From: DATAPE01 sp034667525
GTDB lineage: Bacteria; Actinomycetota; CADDZG01; WHSQ01
Assembly: GCA_034667525.1 (NCBI GenBank)
Contig: JAXDJO010000067.1
Coordinates: forward strand, 1-26,475
DNA length: 26,475 nt
Direction of reading: 5' to 3'
Shown here one piece after another: positions 14,739 through 22,610 of the stretch. The stretch's first letter is position 1, and every line of letters starts with the position of its first letter. The translations under genes were made by a program, and so were the position numbers. The notes under the pieces are model-generated. The model saw nothing but the letters and a program-made list of their open reading frames with translations, did not search any database and had not been told where the DNA came from.

Positions 14739-16090
14739 CGGAAGATCTGCTGTCGGTTGCCTCTCAGATCGCGGACCGCGCGGCAGACGGTGAACAGGTC
14801 GAGGCGTTCCTCACCCACGAGCGCAACTTCCAAGTCAAGGCGTATGCCGGCGAGGTTGAGAACCTATCTTCGTCTGAGCCCCGGGGAGCATCGGTCCGCG
14901 TCGTTGTCGGTCAGCGGGTCGGTTTCGCTTACACGACCGATCTGTCGAGTGGTGGTCTCGACGATCTGATCGCTCAGGCGCGCGACAACGCCACCTATGC
15001 AACGGACGATGACGCGGCGGGTCTTGCCGCAACGCCGGATCATCCCTACGTCGACATCAGGTCTCTCGTGGATGACCACCAATCCAGCGTCGAAGCCGAC
15101 GAGAAGGTCGCGTTTGCCATCGCTCTTGATGCGGCAACAAGAGGCGCTGATGCTCGCATCCGGACGGTAGAAGAAGCGGTTTATGGAGACTCCGACCTGG
15201 AGATCGCCATCGCTACCTCCACTGGAGTTTCCGGGATCTATCGCCGTACCGATGCCTGGTGCTACGCGCTGGCAATCGCAACGGAAGATGAAGATACCGA
15301 GGTGGGTTTCGATTTCGGTCTCGGCCGGGGTTTGGCTGGGCTCGACGCGGAGGCCGTGGCTCGGAGCGCGGCGGGTCGTGCACTCGATGTCCTCGGGGCC
15401 CGCAAAGTTCCCTCCCGCCGCATGCCGATCGTGTTCGACCCCTATACCGCGGGACAGTTCCTCGGTGTGCTCGGTACGGTCCTTACCGGGGAAGCCGTCC
15501 AGAAGGGCCGTTCTCTATTCGCCGGCCGGCTGGGCGAAACGGTGGCTGCTGGCGGATTGACGCTGATCGACGACGGGGCCATTCCGGGAGCGCCGGCTTC
15601 ATCTCCATGGGACGCAGAGGGCGTGCCCGCCCAGCGGACAGAGGTCATCAAGGACGGGGTTCTCTCCTCTTATCTTTACGACGTGGTCAGCGGCAGGCGC
15701 GAAGGAAAGCCGTCGACCGGCAACGCCTCACGCATCAGCTTCAAGTCACCCCCCCGTCCGGCCCCCACCAATATGATGCTCGAACCGACCGGTCAGACAC
15801 GTGACAGGCTGCTTGCCGACGCGGGAGATGCGTTGTTGGTCCAGGATTTCCACGGCGTACATTCGGGGGCCAATCCCATCTCCGGCGATTTCTCTGTCGG
15901 GGTGACGGGACGCCTCCTGGAGAACGGCGTAGCGACGCAGCCGGTGAAAGAAGTAACCATCGCAGCCCCCATGCTCGACATCCTCAAGGGAGTGGTGGCG
16001 GTGGGAGACGACCTCAGGTGGCTCCCGTTCGGTGGATCTTTCGGAGGCGCCACCACGGTTGTCTCGGAAATGACAGTTGGCGGCGAGTAG
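14735..16090 (+). CDS. tldE: TldE/PmbA, non-catalytic partner of TldD
   Basis: The 451-aa protein shares the TldD fold but lacks the HExxxH motif; the corresponding region reads DPYTAGQFLGVLGTVLTGEA. Family landmarks are EVENLSSSEPRGASVRVVVG near the start, DDGAIPGAPASSPWDAEGVP, VLSSYLYDVVSGRREGKPST and the C-terminal FGGSFGGATTVVSEMTVGG. In the heterodimer TldE forms part of the substrate channel. ATG 14735, embedded in the tldD stop, matches the family N-terminus (MTEDLLSVASQIAD); the frame is open further upstream inside tldD but that extension is an artefact. Confidence 0.93.
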   Translation: MTEDLLSVASQIADRAADGEQVEAFLTHERNFQVKAYAGEVENLSSSEPRGASVRVVVGQRVGFAYTTDLSSGGLDDLIAQARDNATYATDDDAAGLAATPDHPYVDIRSLVDDHQSSVEADEKVAFAIALDAATRGADARIRTVEEAVYGDSDLEIAIATSTGVSGIYRRTDAWCYALAIATEDEDTEVGFDFGLGRGLAGLDAEAVARSAAGRALDVLGARKVPSRRMPIVFDPYTAGQFLGVLGTVLTGEAVQKGRSLFAGRLGETVAAGGLTLIDDGAIPGAPASSPWDAEGVPAQRTEVIKDGVLSSYLYDVVSGRREGKPSTGNASRISFKSPPRPAPTNMMLEPTGQTRDRLLADAGDALLVQDFHGVHSGANPISGDFSVGVTGRLLENGVATQPVKEVTIAAPMLDILKGVVAVGDDLRWLPFGGSFGGATTVVSEMTVGGE

Positions 16091-16093
16091 AGA

Positions 16094-16945
16094 TTGAGCA
16101 TCTTCCAGGCGATCGTCCTGGGAATGACTCAAGGCATCACCGAATTCGCGCCGGTATCGAGCTCGGGTCACCTCATCCTGGTTCCGTGGCTGTTCAACTG
16201 GCATTTCTTGCTGGTGCACCCCGTTTTCAACAAGACCTTCGATGTCGCCTTGCACATGGGGACCCTGATCGGTGCTCTCGCCTACTTCTGGCGCGATGTG
16301 GTGCGTTACCTCGGTGCATGGTTCCGGTCGATCGCCCATCGCTCCATCCGCGAGACCGACGAGAGGGTGGCCTGGCTCCTGATCGTGGGAACGATCCCGG
16401 GCGCTATCACGGGGGCCGCCTTCGAGACTCTCATAGAGAAGAAGCTCGGCGCCCCAGGGCTGATCGCGATCATGCTCGCGGTCTTCGGCGTGCTGTTGTA
16501 CGTGGTGGACAAGCGGGCTTCCCGAACCCGTGAGATGGACGACCTCCGCCTGAAGGACGCGATCCTGGTGGGGCTCGCTCAGGCGGTGGCCCTGCAGCCG
16601 GGCGTCTCCCGCTCGGGCGTCACGATCACCGCGGCCCGGGCGCTCGGGATCGAGAGAGACGAAGCGGCGCGGTTCTCATTCCTCCTGGCGCTCCCGATCA
16701 TCGCGGGGGCCGGAGCGTCCAAGGCGGTCTCGATAGCGGGTTCGGGCCTGCCGCCAGGATTCGGAGGCCCTTTCTTCTGGGGGATAGCAGCCTCGGCGGT
16801 GACCGGCTTCCTCGTCATCTGGCTGGTCCTGAGCTACGTCCGCAGGGGCAGCTTCGCCCCTTTCGTGATCTACCGGATAGTCGTAGCCGTCTTCGTCCTG
16901 GCTCTGATCATCGCCGGAGTCCGAGGCTGGAGCCTCCCCACCTGA
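16094..16945 (+). CDS. uppP: Undecaprenyl-diphosphatase UppP (BacA type)
   Basis: The 283-aa polytopic membrane protein recycles the lipid carrier by converting undecaprenyl diphosphate to the monophosphate for peptidoglycan and wall-polymer synthesis. Both active-site motifs are present: QGITEFAPVSSSGH (13-26, catalytic Glu17, usual form EFLPVSSSGH) and PGVSRSGVT (R173). About eight membrane spans are visible. The TTG start at 16094 is 3 nt after the tldE stop, suggesting read-through expression with tldDE. A hairpin (GAGGCT-GG-AGCCTC, 16921-16934) falls in its last codons, and a 48-bp repeated element begins at the last base of its stop codon. Confidence 0.95.
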   Translation: MSIFQAIVLGMTQGITEFAPVSSSGHLILVPWLFNWHFLLVHPVFNKTFDVALHMGTLIGALAYFWRDVVRYLGAWFRSIAHRSIRETDERVAWLLIVGTIPGAITGAAFETLIEKKLGAPGLIAIMLAVFGVLLYVVDKRASRTREMDDLRLKDAILVGLAQAVALQPGVSRSGVTITAARALGIERDEAARFSFLLALPIIAGAGASKAVSIAGSGLPPGFGGPFFWGIAASAVTGFLVIWLVLSYVRRGSFAPFVIYRIVVAVFVLALIIAGVRGWSLPT

Positions 16946-16992
16946 TTTTTTGCGAGCTCCGCCACGGTATGCGTGGCTCCCCGACCCGAAAG
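16945..16992 (+). repeat. 48-bp hairpin element, copy A
   Basis: This sequence starts ATTTTTTGCGAGCTC and contains the stem GCCAC...GTGGC and a conserved TCCCCGACC-GAAAG end. It matches copy B (22322-22369, minus strand) at 38 of 48 positions; most of the differences lie in the 6-nt loop. It begins at the final base of the uppP stop codon and is in the same orientation as uppP. A second inverted repeat (CCCGACC at 16980-16986 with GGTCGGG at 17010-17016) follows in this copy only. Confidence 0.6.
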
Positions 16993-17046
16993 CACCTTAG
17001 GGCGGCGGAGGTCGGGACTAGGTCTCTCGGTGACCGCGAAAGGAAG

Positions 17047-17517
17047 CTAGGAGCGGGACCTCGTCTCGCCCTCGGAGCGGGCTGCGCGGCCACCATCGCC
17101 CCCAGAGCCTGAACCGGAGCTCGGACCTGATGAGCCCGACGAGCCTGAACCGGAGCTCGACGAGCGTGATTCCGAAGAGCCCGAGCGTGATTCCGAAGAG
17201 CCCGAGGAGTCCGACCCTGAGGAGCTAGACCCGGACGACCCCGAGCTTCCCGAGCCTGCCGCAGACGGTTCTTTGCTCGACGATCTGTCCCCTTTATCGC
17301 CTTTAGCAGGACCGCCTCGCCCGTCGCGGTTCTGAGACCCCTTCTTCGACTCGGTGGAGTAGAACCCGGACCCCTTGAAGACGATTCCCACCGGGGAGTA
17401 CAGCTTCCGCAAGCGTCCTCCGCAGATAGGACACTCCTCCAGGGGGGGATCGTCGAACGATTGGCGGGCCTCCGTGCGCTCGCCACACGTCGTACAAGCG
17501 TACTCATATACCGGCAT
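17047..17517 (-). CDS. FmdB-type zinc-ribbon protein with long Ser/Gly-rich tail
   Basis: The N-terminal 45 residues (MPVYEYACTTCGERTEARQS, later ECPICGGRLRKLYSP) form a putative regulatory zinc ribbon of the FmdB family, with C8/C11 and C29/C32 as ligands, followed by the family's GIVFKGSGFYSTES. From about residue 75 to the end (156) the protein is Ser/Gly/Glu/Arg-rich and presumably disordered, about twice the usual length. The DNA of the tail contains a 21-nt tandem duplication (about 17160-17202) and other dispersed repeats, so the tail seems to grow by slippage. ATG 17517 gives the normal MPVYEY start; ATG 17526 is possible. Function of FmdB proteins is largely unknown (zinc-ribbon regulators or chaperones). 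Divergent from the diguanylate cyclase. Confidence 0.85.
   Translation of the reverse strand: MPVYEYACTTCGERTEARQSFDDPPLEECPICGGRLRKLYSPVGIVFKGSGFYSTESKKGSQNRDGRGGPAKGDKGDRSSSKEPSAAGSGSSGSSGSSSSGSDSSGSSESRSGSSESRSSSSGSGSSGSSGPSSGSGSGGDGGRAARSEGETRSRS
17160..17202 (-). repeat. 21-nt tandem repeat within the FmdB tail
   Basis: Two adjacent identical 21-nt units encode the repeated SSESRSG-type heptad of the low-complexity tail. A second repeated block, CCTGAACCGGAGCTCG, occurs twice just upstream on the plus strand (about 17110 and 17139). In-frame unit length (7 codons) means copy changes would preserve the reading frame. Confidence 0.7.
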
Positions 17518-17595
17518 GTGGCCCATTCTCTCATCGCCGCCGATATGTAAAGTGAGACGCCCTAAACGCCGATTAGCTGACAAAGAATCGAGGAT

Positions 17596-19623
17596 ATGAG
17601 CCTTCAGCGTCGTCTCACCCTGTATTTCGTAGCTCCGATCATCGTGACGCTCCTGATGGCGGGCTTCCTCGTGCAGCGAGTTGTGTCCCAGGACATCACT
17701 CGGCGGGCTGAGCTGCCCCTGGGGCCGTCCCTGACCGCCTCCTCCTCGCTGTTCCAACAAAAGGCTAAGTCGGTCAGGGACAGGGTTGGGAACCTGACCA
17801 GTGACCCGCAGATCGGAAACCTGGTGATGCAGGGATCCTCCAAGAGGCTCCATCGGTACCTCCACGATCTGTTGGCGCAGAGCAGCGGTGTCGACTTCAT
17901 CATCGTCACAAACCCGGCGGGCAAGGTCGTGGGCCACGCCCAACTGAATCAGCCTCAGTTCCTCCCGGGGGTGAAAGGCCCGACCCCGGCGGATATCGCT
18001 CGTACCCCCGTTGGAACTGGCCCGGGCTTCCGCCGCTCGCCGTCTCTTCCCCTAGCAAGCCCAGTAGGCCAGGGGATCGGTTTTGTCTTGGCCGGGTTCT
18101 GGATCGATAACAGCTTGCTGTTTCCCAACTCGGGGTCGGGGGTGCAGCTCTCGGTCGTCATCAAGAATGGGAACCGGGGCCAGGTCATAGCATCCTCTGC
18201 GTCCCTTACCCGCGCCCAAGCGATGATGGTCCCGCGACGCGGGATCTTCCAAGCGAATATCGGGGGCCTGAGTGTTGCCAAGGCGACCCACGTGGGACTC
18301 GGAAGGAACACGTGGCTCGTCGCTTCTACCGCGCTCGCGCCTCTCCAGGCGAAGACCCGGAGTTTGCTCGTATCCCTGTTCGCTCTGCTCGTGCTGGCGC
18401 TGTTGGGGACATCGGCCCTCGCCTTCCTGCTGGCCCGCTTCATCACCCAGCCTCTCGAGCAGCTGTCGGCGGCGGCCGGTGCGATAGCGGAGGGGAGATT
18501 CGATTACCGCATCCCGATAAAGCACTCAGACGAAGTGGGTCAGGTTGCCGCCGCGTTCAATGAGATGAGCGACCGGCTGAGTGACACGGTCGGGCAGCTA
18601 TACGCATCCCGCGACCAGCTGCATCGGGCTGTTCGCAGGGTGGGTGAGACGCTCCGGTCCACCCACGACATGAAGCAGATGTTGGAGAGCATCCTCAATA
18701 CTGCTGCCGACGCGGTCGGTGCCGATGCTGCAACGATGTGGATGTTCACCCCCAATCGCGAGGAGCTCTATTCGGTCGCCCAGCGCGGCACGCCGGATGG
18801 GCAAGCACGGATCAAAGTTGGCGAGGGCATCGTCGGGCTCGTCGCGGAACGCGCAACCAACATCATGACGAACGGAGGCGATAACGGCCCCCGTGCGGCG
18901 CGCATGGAACCCGCTTTCCCCGTCACGATCGCGGTTCCTATCTATAGCCAGGATCGCATCACCGGCGTGCTTTCCGCCTATCGACGCGACCCCGGGTCCA
19001 CTTTCGCTCAGGGTGATCTGGAAACGGTTGAGTTCCTTGCCGAACAGGGCGGAGCCGCGATCGAGAACGTCTTGCTGCACGAAGAGGCCCAGCGTTTGTC
19101 GCTCACCGACCAACTAACAGGAACCTGGAACCGACGTTACTTCCAGATGCAATTCCGTCAGGTGCTGGCAACCGCGCAACGCTTCGACCGGCCCTTCAGC
19201 ATCCTCATGCTCGATCTGGATCACTTCAAGCTCGTCAACGACACCTACGGGCATCCTCGAGGCGATGCGATCCTGGTTGACTTCGCAGGTCGCGTCGAAA
19301 AAGTGTTGCGTGAAGTCGACACCTTCGCCCGCTACGGCGGAGAGGAGTTCATCTGCTTGCTGTCGGAAACCGATCTCGAAGGCGCGTTGACGACCGCCGG
19401 AAAGATACGGGACGCGATAAAAAACAGGAAGTTCGGCGGACTGGGTGAAGTGCCGATCAACCTCACGGTGTCGATAGGCGTGGCCTCGCATCCGGAACAC
19501 GGCAGGGCCTTCCGGCCACTGATCGAAGCTGCGGACCAGGCCCTCTATCGGGCCAAGCAGGATGGCCGCGACCGCGTCTGCACCGCTCAAAAGCCGCCAC
19601 CGGACCTCAAGCTGGCCAACTAG
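17596..19623 (+). CDS. Membrane diguanylate cyclase (sensor-HAMP-GAF-GGDEF)
   Basis: The 675-aa protein makes the second messenger c-di-GMP. Order of parts: membrane span (about 8-27), extracytoplasmic sensor region (30-255, probably a Cache-type fold), second span LLVSLFALLVLALLGTSALA (about 258-282), HAMP linker (about 283-335), GAF domain (about 365-500) and GGDEF domain (about 515-665). The active-site loop is GGEEF (581-585), which is competent, and an inhibitory RxxD site (REVD, 572-575) sits five residues before it, so product inhibition is expected. LTDQLTGTWNRRYF opens the catalytic domain. ATG 17596 has a GAGGA immediately upstream with very short spacing. No c-di-GMP receptor is recognisable nearby. 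Confidence 0.93.
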   Translation: MSLQRRLTLYFVAPIIVTLLMAGFLVQRVVSQDITRRAELPLGPSLTASSSLFQQKAKSVRDRVGNLTSDPQIGNLVMQGSSKRLHRYLHDLLAQSSGVDFIIVTNPAGKVVGHAQLNQPQFLPGVKGPTPADIARTPVGTGPGFRRSPSLPLASPVGQGIGFVLAGFWIDNSLLFPNSGSGVQLSVVIKNGNRGQVIASSASLTRAQAMMVPRRGIFQANIGGLSVAKATHVGLGRNTWLVASTALAPLQAKTRSLLVSLFALLVLALLGTSALAFLLARFITQPLEQLSAAAGAIAEGRFDYRIPIKHSDEVGQVAAAFNEMSDRLSDTVGQLYASRDQLHRAVRRVGETLRSTHDMKQMLESILNTAADAVGADAATMWMFTPNREELYSVAQRGTPDGQARIKVGEGIVGLVAERATNIMTNGGDNGPRAARMEPAFPVTIAVPIYSQDRITGVLSAYRRDPGSTFAQGDLETVEFLAEQGGAAIENVLLHEEAQRLSLTDQLTGTWNRRYFQMQFRQVLATAQRFDRPFSILMLDLDHFKLVNDTYGHPRGDAILVDFAGRVEKVLREVDTFARYGGEEFICLLSETDLEGALTTAGKIRDAIKNRKFGGLGEVPINLTVSIGVASHPEHGRAFRPLIEAADQALYRAKQDGRDRVCTAQKPPPDLKLAN

Positions 19624-19658
19624 ACTCACCGCCCAACCCCGATCCTCGGAGGCACGCG

Positions 19659-20543
19659 GTGTCTGTGCGCAAGGCCGTTATCCCTGCGGCAGGTCTCGGA
19701 ACCCGCTTTCTGCCGGCAACCAAGTCGCAGCCCAAGGAGATGCTGCCGGTCATCGATAAGCCGGGCATCCAGTATGTGGTTGAAGAGGCGATCCGCGGGG
19801 GCCTCGACGACATCTTGATAATCACAAGCAGGGGCAAAGTCACCCTCGAGGATCACTTCGACCGCTCTCTTGACCTAGAGCATCACCTCGAACGAGTCGG
19901 CAAGACAGACGAGCTCGAAGAGATCCGCAAGATTGGCGAACTCGCCAACATCTGCTTCATCCGTCAGAAGGAGCCCGCAGGGTTCGGCGACGCCGTGCTG
20001 CTGGCGAGCCAGCATGTCGGTGACGACCCCTTCGTCGTGATGGTCGGAGACGAGATCGTTCACGAAGCCCCCAGCGGGGAGACCGATGCGATCGATGCGA
20101 TGGTGCGCATCTATGAAGAGACCGGCCGCAGTGTCGTGACTGTGCAGGAAACAGAGCCTGAGAACATCTCTTCCTACGGCGTGATCAAGCCCGGCCCCCT
20201 CGCGGGTGGCGCTGTGTCCATCGTGGACCTGGTCGAAAAGCCCAGGCAGGAGGACGCGCCATCGAATCTTAGGGTAGTTGGCCGCTATCTCTTCACGGCG
20301 GACATCTTCGATGCGATCAGATCTACCAGCGCGGGAGTCGCCGGAGAGATCCAACTCACCGATGCCATTCGACTGCTCGTTCAAGAGAAGGGTGTCAGTG
20401 CGTACATCCATCCCGGCACGATCTTCGACGTCGGAAACAAGCTGGACTATCTGCGGGCTTCGATCCAGCTGGCTTTAGAGCGAGAGGATCTCGGCAAGCC
20501 GCTGCGAGAGTTTCTCGAACAGATCACCAGCGCGCCGGGTTAG
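19659..20543 (+). CDS. galU: UTP-glucose-1-phosphate uridylyltransferase
   Basis: The 294-aa protein carries the nucleotidyltransferase signature AAGLGTRFLPATKSQPKEML with VIDKPGIQYVVEEA, then FVVMVGDEI (metal-binding Asp), SSYGVIKPG, VEKPRQEDAPSNLRVVGRY and HPGTIFDVGNKLDYL, all typical of bacterial GalU. It makes UDP-glucose for wall polysaccharides, glycolipids and trehalose or glycogen pathways. GTG 19659 is preceded by GGAGG with 7 nt spacing. The next gene, moeA, starts 3 nt after its stop; galU-moeA-moaC is a known actinobacterial gene order. Confidence 0.96.
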   Translation: MSVRKAVIPAAGLGTRFLPATKSQPKEMLPVIDKPGIQYVVEEAIRGGLDDILIITSRGKVTLEDHFDRSLDLEHHLERVGKTDELEEIRKIGELANICFIRQKEPAGFGDAVLLASQHVGDDPFVVMVGDEIVHEAPSGETDAIDAMVRIYEETGRSVVTVQETEPENISSYGVIKPGPLAGGAVSIVDLVEKPRQEDAPSNLRVVGRYLFTADIFDAIRSTSAGVAGEIQLTDAIRLLVQEKGVSAYIHPGTIFDVGNKLDYLRASIQLALEREDLGKPLREFLEQITSAPG

Positions 20544-20546
20544 CGG

Positions 20547-21785
20547 GTGGCCTCCGAGCTGCTGAGCGTGGAAGAGGCCCGGGCGCGGGTGCTCGATTCT
20601 GTTTCCCCTGTGGGGACGGTCGAAGTGCTGGTGCGGGACGCACTGGGCCTCGTGCTCGCCGTCGATGCCATAGCTCCCCACGATCTTCCCCGATTCGACA
20701 ACTCCGCTATGGACGGCTACGCCGTCAGATCGACCGACGTTGGCGGCGCGTCGGAGGAAGCTCCCGCCAAGCTGACGGTGATCGGCGAGGTTAGGGCCGG
20801 GGTCCCGGCAGATCTGACAGTCGCCATGGGAACCGCGGTTCGGATCATGACGGGGGCGCAGGTCCCTGCAGGTGCCGACGCCATAGTCCGCGTCGAGGTC
20901 ACCGAAGAACAGGACGGATCCGTGCTGGTGAAGGAGGCCGTTCCTTCAGGGAATCATGTGCGTCCAGCAGGCGACGACATCCACGCGGGCGAGACCATCG
21001 TGCGAGCTGGCTCCGAACTGGGGCCCGGGGAGCTCGCGGTGCTGGCGTCGGTGGGGCTCTCTCCGGTCGCGGTTCGGCAACGGCCGAAAGTTGCGCTGCT
21101 TGTAACGGGCGATGAGCTGGTTGATGCCGAAGCCCAGCCGGCCCCCGGCCAGATCAGGGATTCGAACTCGGTAGCGTTGAGTGCCCTCATACAAGATGCG
21201 GGGGCCGAGTTGGTTCCGATGGGCCGGATCCCCGACACTCGTGACGCGGTTCGTGACGCGTTCGAGCGCGCCGCCGGGCTTGCCGATCTCGTCGTTTCTT
21301 CAGGGGGCGTTGCCGTAGGCCGCTACGACTTCGTCAAAGAGGTAGTCGAAGAGCTGGGTGAGATCTCTCTCTGGCGCGTCGCGATGCAGCCGGGAAAGCC
21401 GGTTGTTCTAGGGCACATCAAGGAGCAACCGTTCCTCGGTCTTCCCGGCAATCCAGTATCGATCCACGTCGGCTTCGAGCAGTTCGTCAGGCCCGCTCTC
21501 CGAAAGATGAGGGGCTGTTCATCCCTGCTTCGTCCCGTGATGGTGGCTCGCTTGGAAGAGACGATAGACAAAGTGCCGGGGCGTTTGCATTTCGTTCGCG
21601 TGCGCCTCTCCCGATCCGGCGATGGATGGACGGCCCGACCTACCGGAGCGCAGGGCTCTCATATCCAGTCGAGTCTGGTCGGATGTCACGGGGTTGCGCG
21701 CTTCGCTCCGGAATTGGAGACGTTGGAACGGGGGGCCGAGGTGGTCGTCGAGGTGTGGAGACTCCCGGGGAGTGATGAATCATGA
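20547..21785 (+). CDS. moeA: Molybdopterin molybdenumtransferase MoeA (gephyrin/Glp-like)
   Basis: The 412-aa protein has all MoeA landmarks: RFDNSAMDGYAVRSTDVGGA (domain III), RIMTGAQVPAGADAIVRVE, the TGDELVDAE and GQIRDSNS segment, SSGGVAVGRYDFVKEVVEELG and FLGLPGNPVSIHVGFEQFVRP. MoeA inserts molybdate into adenylylated molybdopterin. In corynebacteria a MoeA paralogue called Glp instead works in cell division with the membrane receptor GlpR; a GlpR/SepX-like gene occurs at 25231, so a division role should be considered for this copy. GTG 20547 is 3 nt after the galU stop. The end overlaps moaC by 4 bp. Confidence 0.93.
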   Translation: MASELLSVEEARARVLDSVSPVGTVEVLVRDALGLVLAVDAIAPHDLPRFDNSAMDGYAVRSTDVGGASEEAPAKLTVIGEVRAGVPADLTVAMGTAVRIMTGAQVPAGADAIVRVEVTEEQDGSVLVKEAVPSGNHVRPAGDDIHAGETIVRAGSELGPGELAVLASVGLSPVAVRQRPKVALLVTGDELVDAEAQPAPGQIRDSNSVALSALIQDAGAELVPMGRIPDTRDAVRDAFERAAGLADLVVSSGGVAVGRYDFVKEVVEELGEISLWRVAMQPGKPVVLGHIKEQPFLGLPGNPVSIHVGFEQFVRPALRKMRGCSSLLRPVMVARLEETIDKVPGRLHFVRVRLSRSGDGWTARPTGAQGSHIQSSLVGCHGVARFAPELETLERGAEVVVEVWRLPGSDES

Positions 21786-22240
21786 CTGATCATCCAGAGG
21801 CACACGCTCGGATGGTGGACGTGACGGCAAAAGATGTGACGCACCGCGAGGCCACGGCTACAGGTGTCGTGCGGATGACGCAGCCGACGCGGGACCTGGT
21901 GCTTGGCGGGGGCCTGGAGAAAGGAGATGCCCTAGGGGTCGCACGCATAGCTGGAATCATGGCGGCCAAGAAAACGTCGGAGTTGATACCTCTTTGTCAT
22001 CCACTCTCGATCAGTGCAGTGGATGTGAACCTCCAAGCGCGTGATGACGGCTTTCTCGTAACCGCAACGGTGCGGACCGTCGAACGGACGGGTGTCGAGA
22101 TGGAGGCTCTGACTGCGGTGACCGTAGCTGCCCTAACTGTCTACGACATGGTCAAAGGAACCGAGCGGGGCGTGCAGATCACCGACGTTCACCTGGTCAG
22201 CAAATCCGGGGGCCGGACAGGCGACTATCGAGCCGAGTGA
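21782..22240 (+). CDS. moaC: Cyclic pyranopterin monophosphate synthase MoaC
   Basis: The 152-aa protein matches MoaC end to end: ARMVDVTAKDVTHREATATG at the N-terminus, GIMAAKKTSELIPLCHPLSI, TVRTVERTGVEMEALTAVTV and YDMVKGTERGVQITDVHLVS, retaining the catalytic Lys and Asp of the YDMxK motif. It converts the MoaA product to cyclic pyranopterin in molybdenum cofactor synthesis. ATG 21782 overlaps the moeA stop (ATGA). The C-terminal codons GDYRAE and stop form the first copy of a 23-nt direct repeat that continues into non-coding DNA. No moaA or molybdoenzyme gene is in the window. Confidence 0.95.
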   Translation: MTDHPEAHARMVDVTAKDVTHREATATGVVRMTQPTRDLVLGGGLEKGDALGVARIAGIMAAKKTSELIPLCHPLSISAVDVNLQARDDGFLVTATVRTVERTGVEMEALTAVTVAALTVYDMVKGTERGVQITDVHLVSKSGGRTGDYRAE

Positions 22241-22318
22241 GTGGGCCAGGCGACTATCGAGCCGAGTGAACTGGGGCCCAGGCGACTATCGAGCCGAGTG
22301 AACTGAAGTGGCCAGGCG
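22218..22318 (+). repeat. Three direct copies of the 23-nt moaC 3' end
   Basis: Identical 23-nt copies begin at 22218 (the last codons and stop of moaC), 22247 and 22279, with a 6-nt partial copy (CAGGCG) at 22313. Start-to-start distances are 29, 32 and 34 nt, with spacers that grow and differ. Copies 2 and 3 share an extra ACTG at the 3' side. Only copy 1 is in the moaC frame. Confidence 0.9.
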
Positions 22319-22321
22319 GGC

Positions 22322-22369
22322 CTTTCTGGTCGGAGAACCACCGCAGGCGTGGCAGAGCTCGCAAAAAAT
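22322..22369 (-). repeat. 48-bp hairpin element, copy B
   Basis: On the minus strand this reads ATTTTTTGCGAGCTC-T-GCCAC...GTGGT-TCTCCGACC-A-GAAAG, matching copy A (16945-16992) at 38 of 48 positions. It begins 5 nt after the stop of the 56-aa gene and has that gene's orientation, just as copy A follows uppP. The stem GCCAC/GTGGY is kept, with a G-C pair in A replaced by G-U in B. Confidence 0.6.
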
Positions 22370-22374
22370 GGGGG

Positions 22375-22545
22375 TCAGGCTGAGGAGTTGGCCTTCGGGC
22401 GTTTGAGGTAGGCGGTCATGCCCAGCGAAGGGCTCTCGACGACCTGCACCAGCTCCCACCCCTCCTCACCCCATTGGTTGAGGATCTCCTGCAAAGCATG
22501 AGAGATCAAGGGCACCGTCGTGTACTCCCACTTCTGATTGTCCAA
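22375..22545 (-). CDS. 56-aa DUF4177-like small protein
   Basis: The minus strand encodes LDNQKWEYTTVPLISHALQE, ILNQWGEEGWELVQVVESPS and LGMTAYLKRPKANSSA. The pattern KWEY-TVPL-...ILNxWGxxGWELVQVV...AYLKRP is that of a short conserved actinobacterial protein resembling DUF4177: an alpha/beta mini-fold with a WEL core. TTG 22545 is preceded by GGAGGGG (22555-22549) with 3 nt spacing. Function is unknown. It was located by reading the gap between moaC and the DUF192 gene; its family-like sequence and ribosome-binding site make it a confident small gene. Confidence 0.8.
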   Translation of the reverse strand: MDNQKWEYTTVPLISHALQEILNQWGEEGWELVQVVESPSLGMTAYLKRPKANSSA

Positions 22546-22598
22546 GTTCCCCTCCGGATAGCGGTTCTTACACAGCCGTTGATGTTCAACAAGGCGCG

Positions 22599-22604
22599 TA
22601 ACCT
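22599..22604 (+). promoter_or_regulatory. Candidate leaderless -10 box
   Basis: TAACCT ends 6 nt before the ATG of the DUF192 gene, which lacks a Shine-Dalgarno sequence; transcription would start at or beside the ATG. Confidence 0.35.
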
Positions 22605-22610
22605 ACTTCA

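Noticed and set aside
16921..16951. Standard intrinsic terminator for uppP (GAGGCT-GG-AGCCTC then T6)
   Set aside because: The stem has a 2-nt loop, lies inside the coding sequence, and is 11 nt from the T-run, which is too far for the usual mechanism; the T-run belongs to the repeated 48-bp element.
17518..17943. Minus-strand N-terminal extension of the FmdB frame
   Set aside because: It runs antisense through the diguanylate cyclase start; FmdB proteins begin at MPVYEY.
22218..22318. CRISPR array
   Set aside because: There are only three 23-nt repeats with 6-11-nt spacers, no Cas genes, and the first copy is the coding end of moaC.
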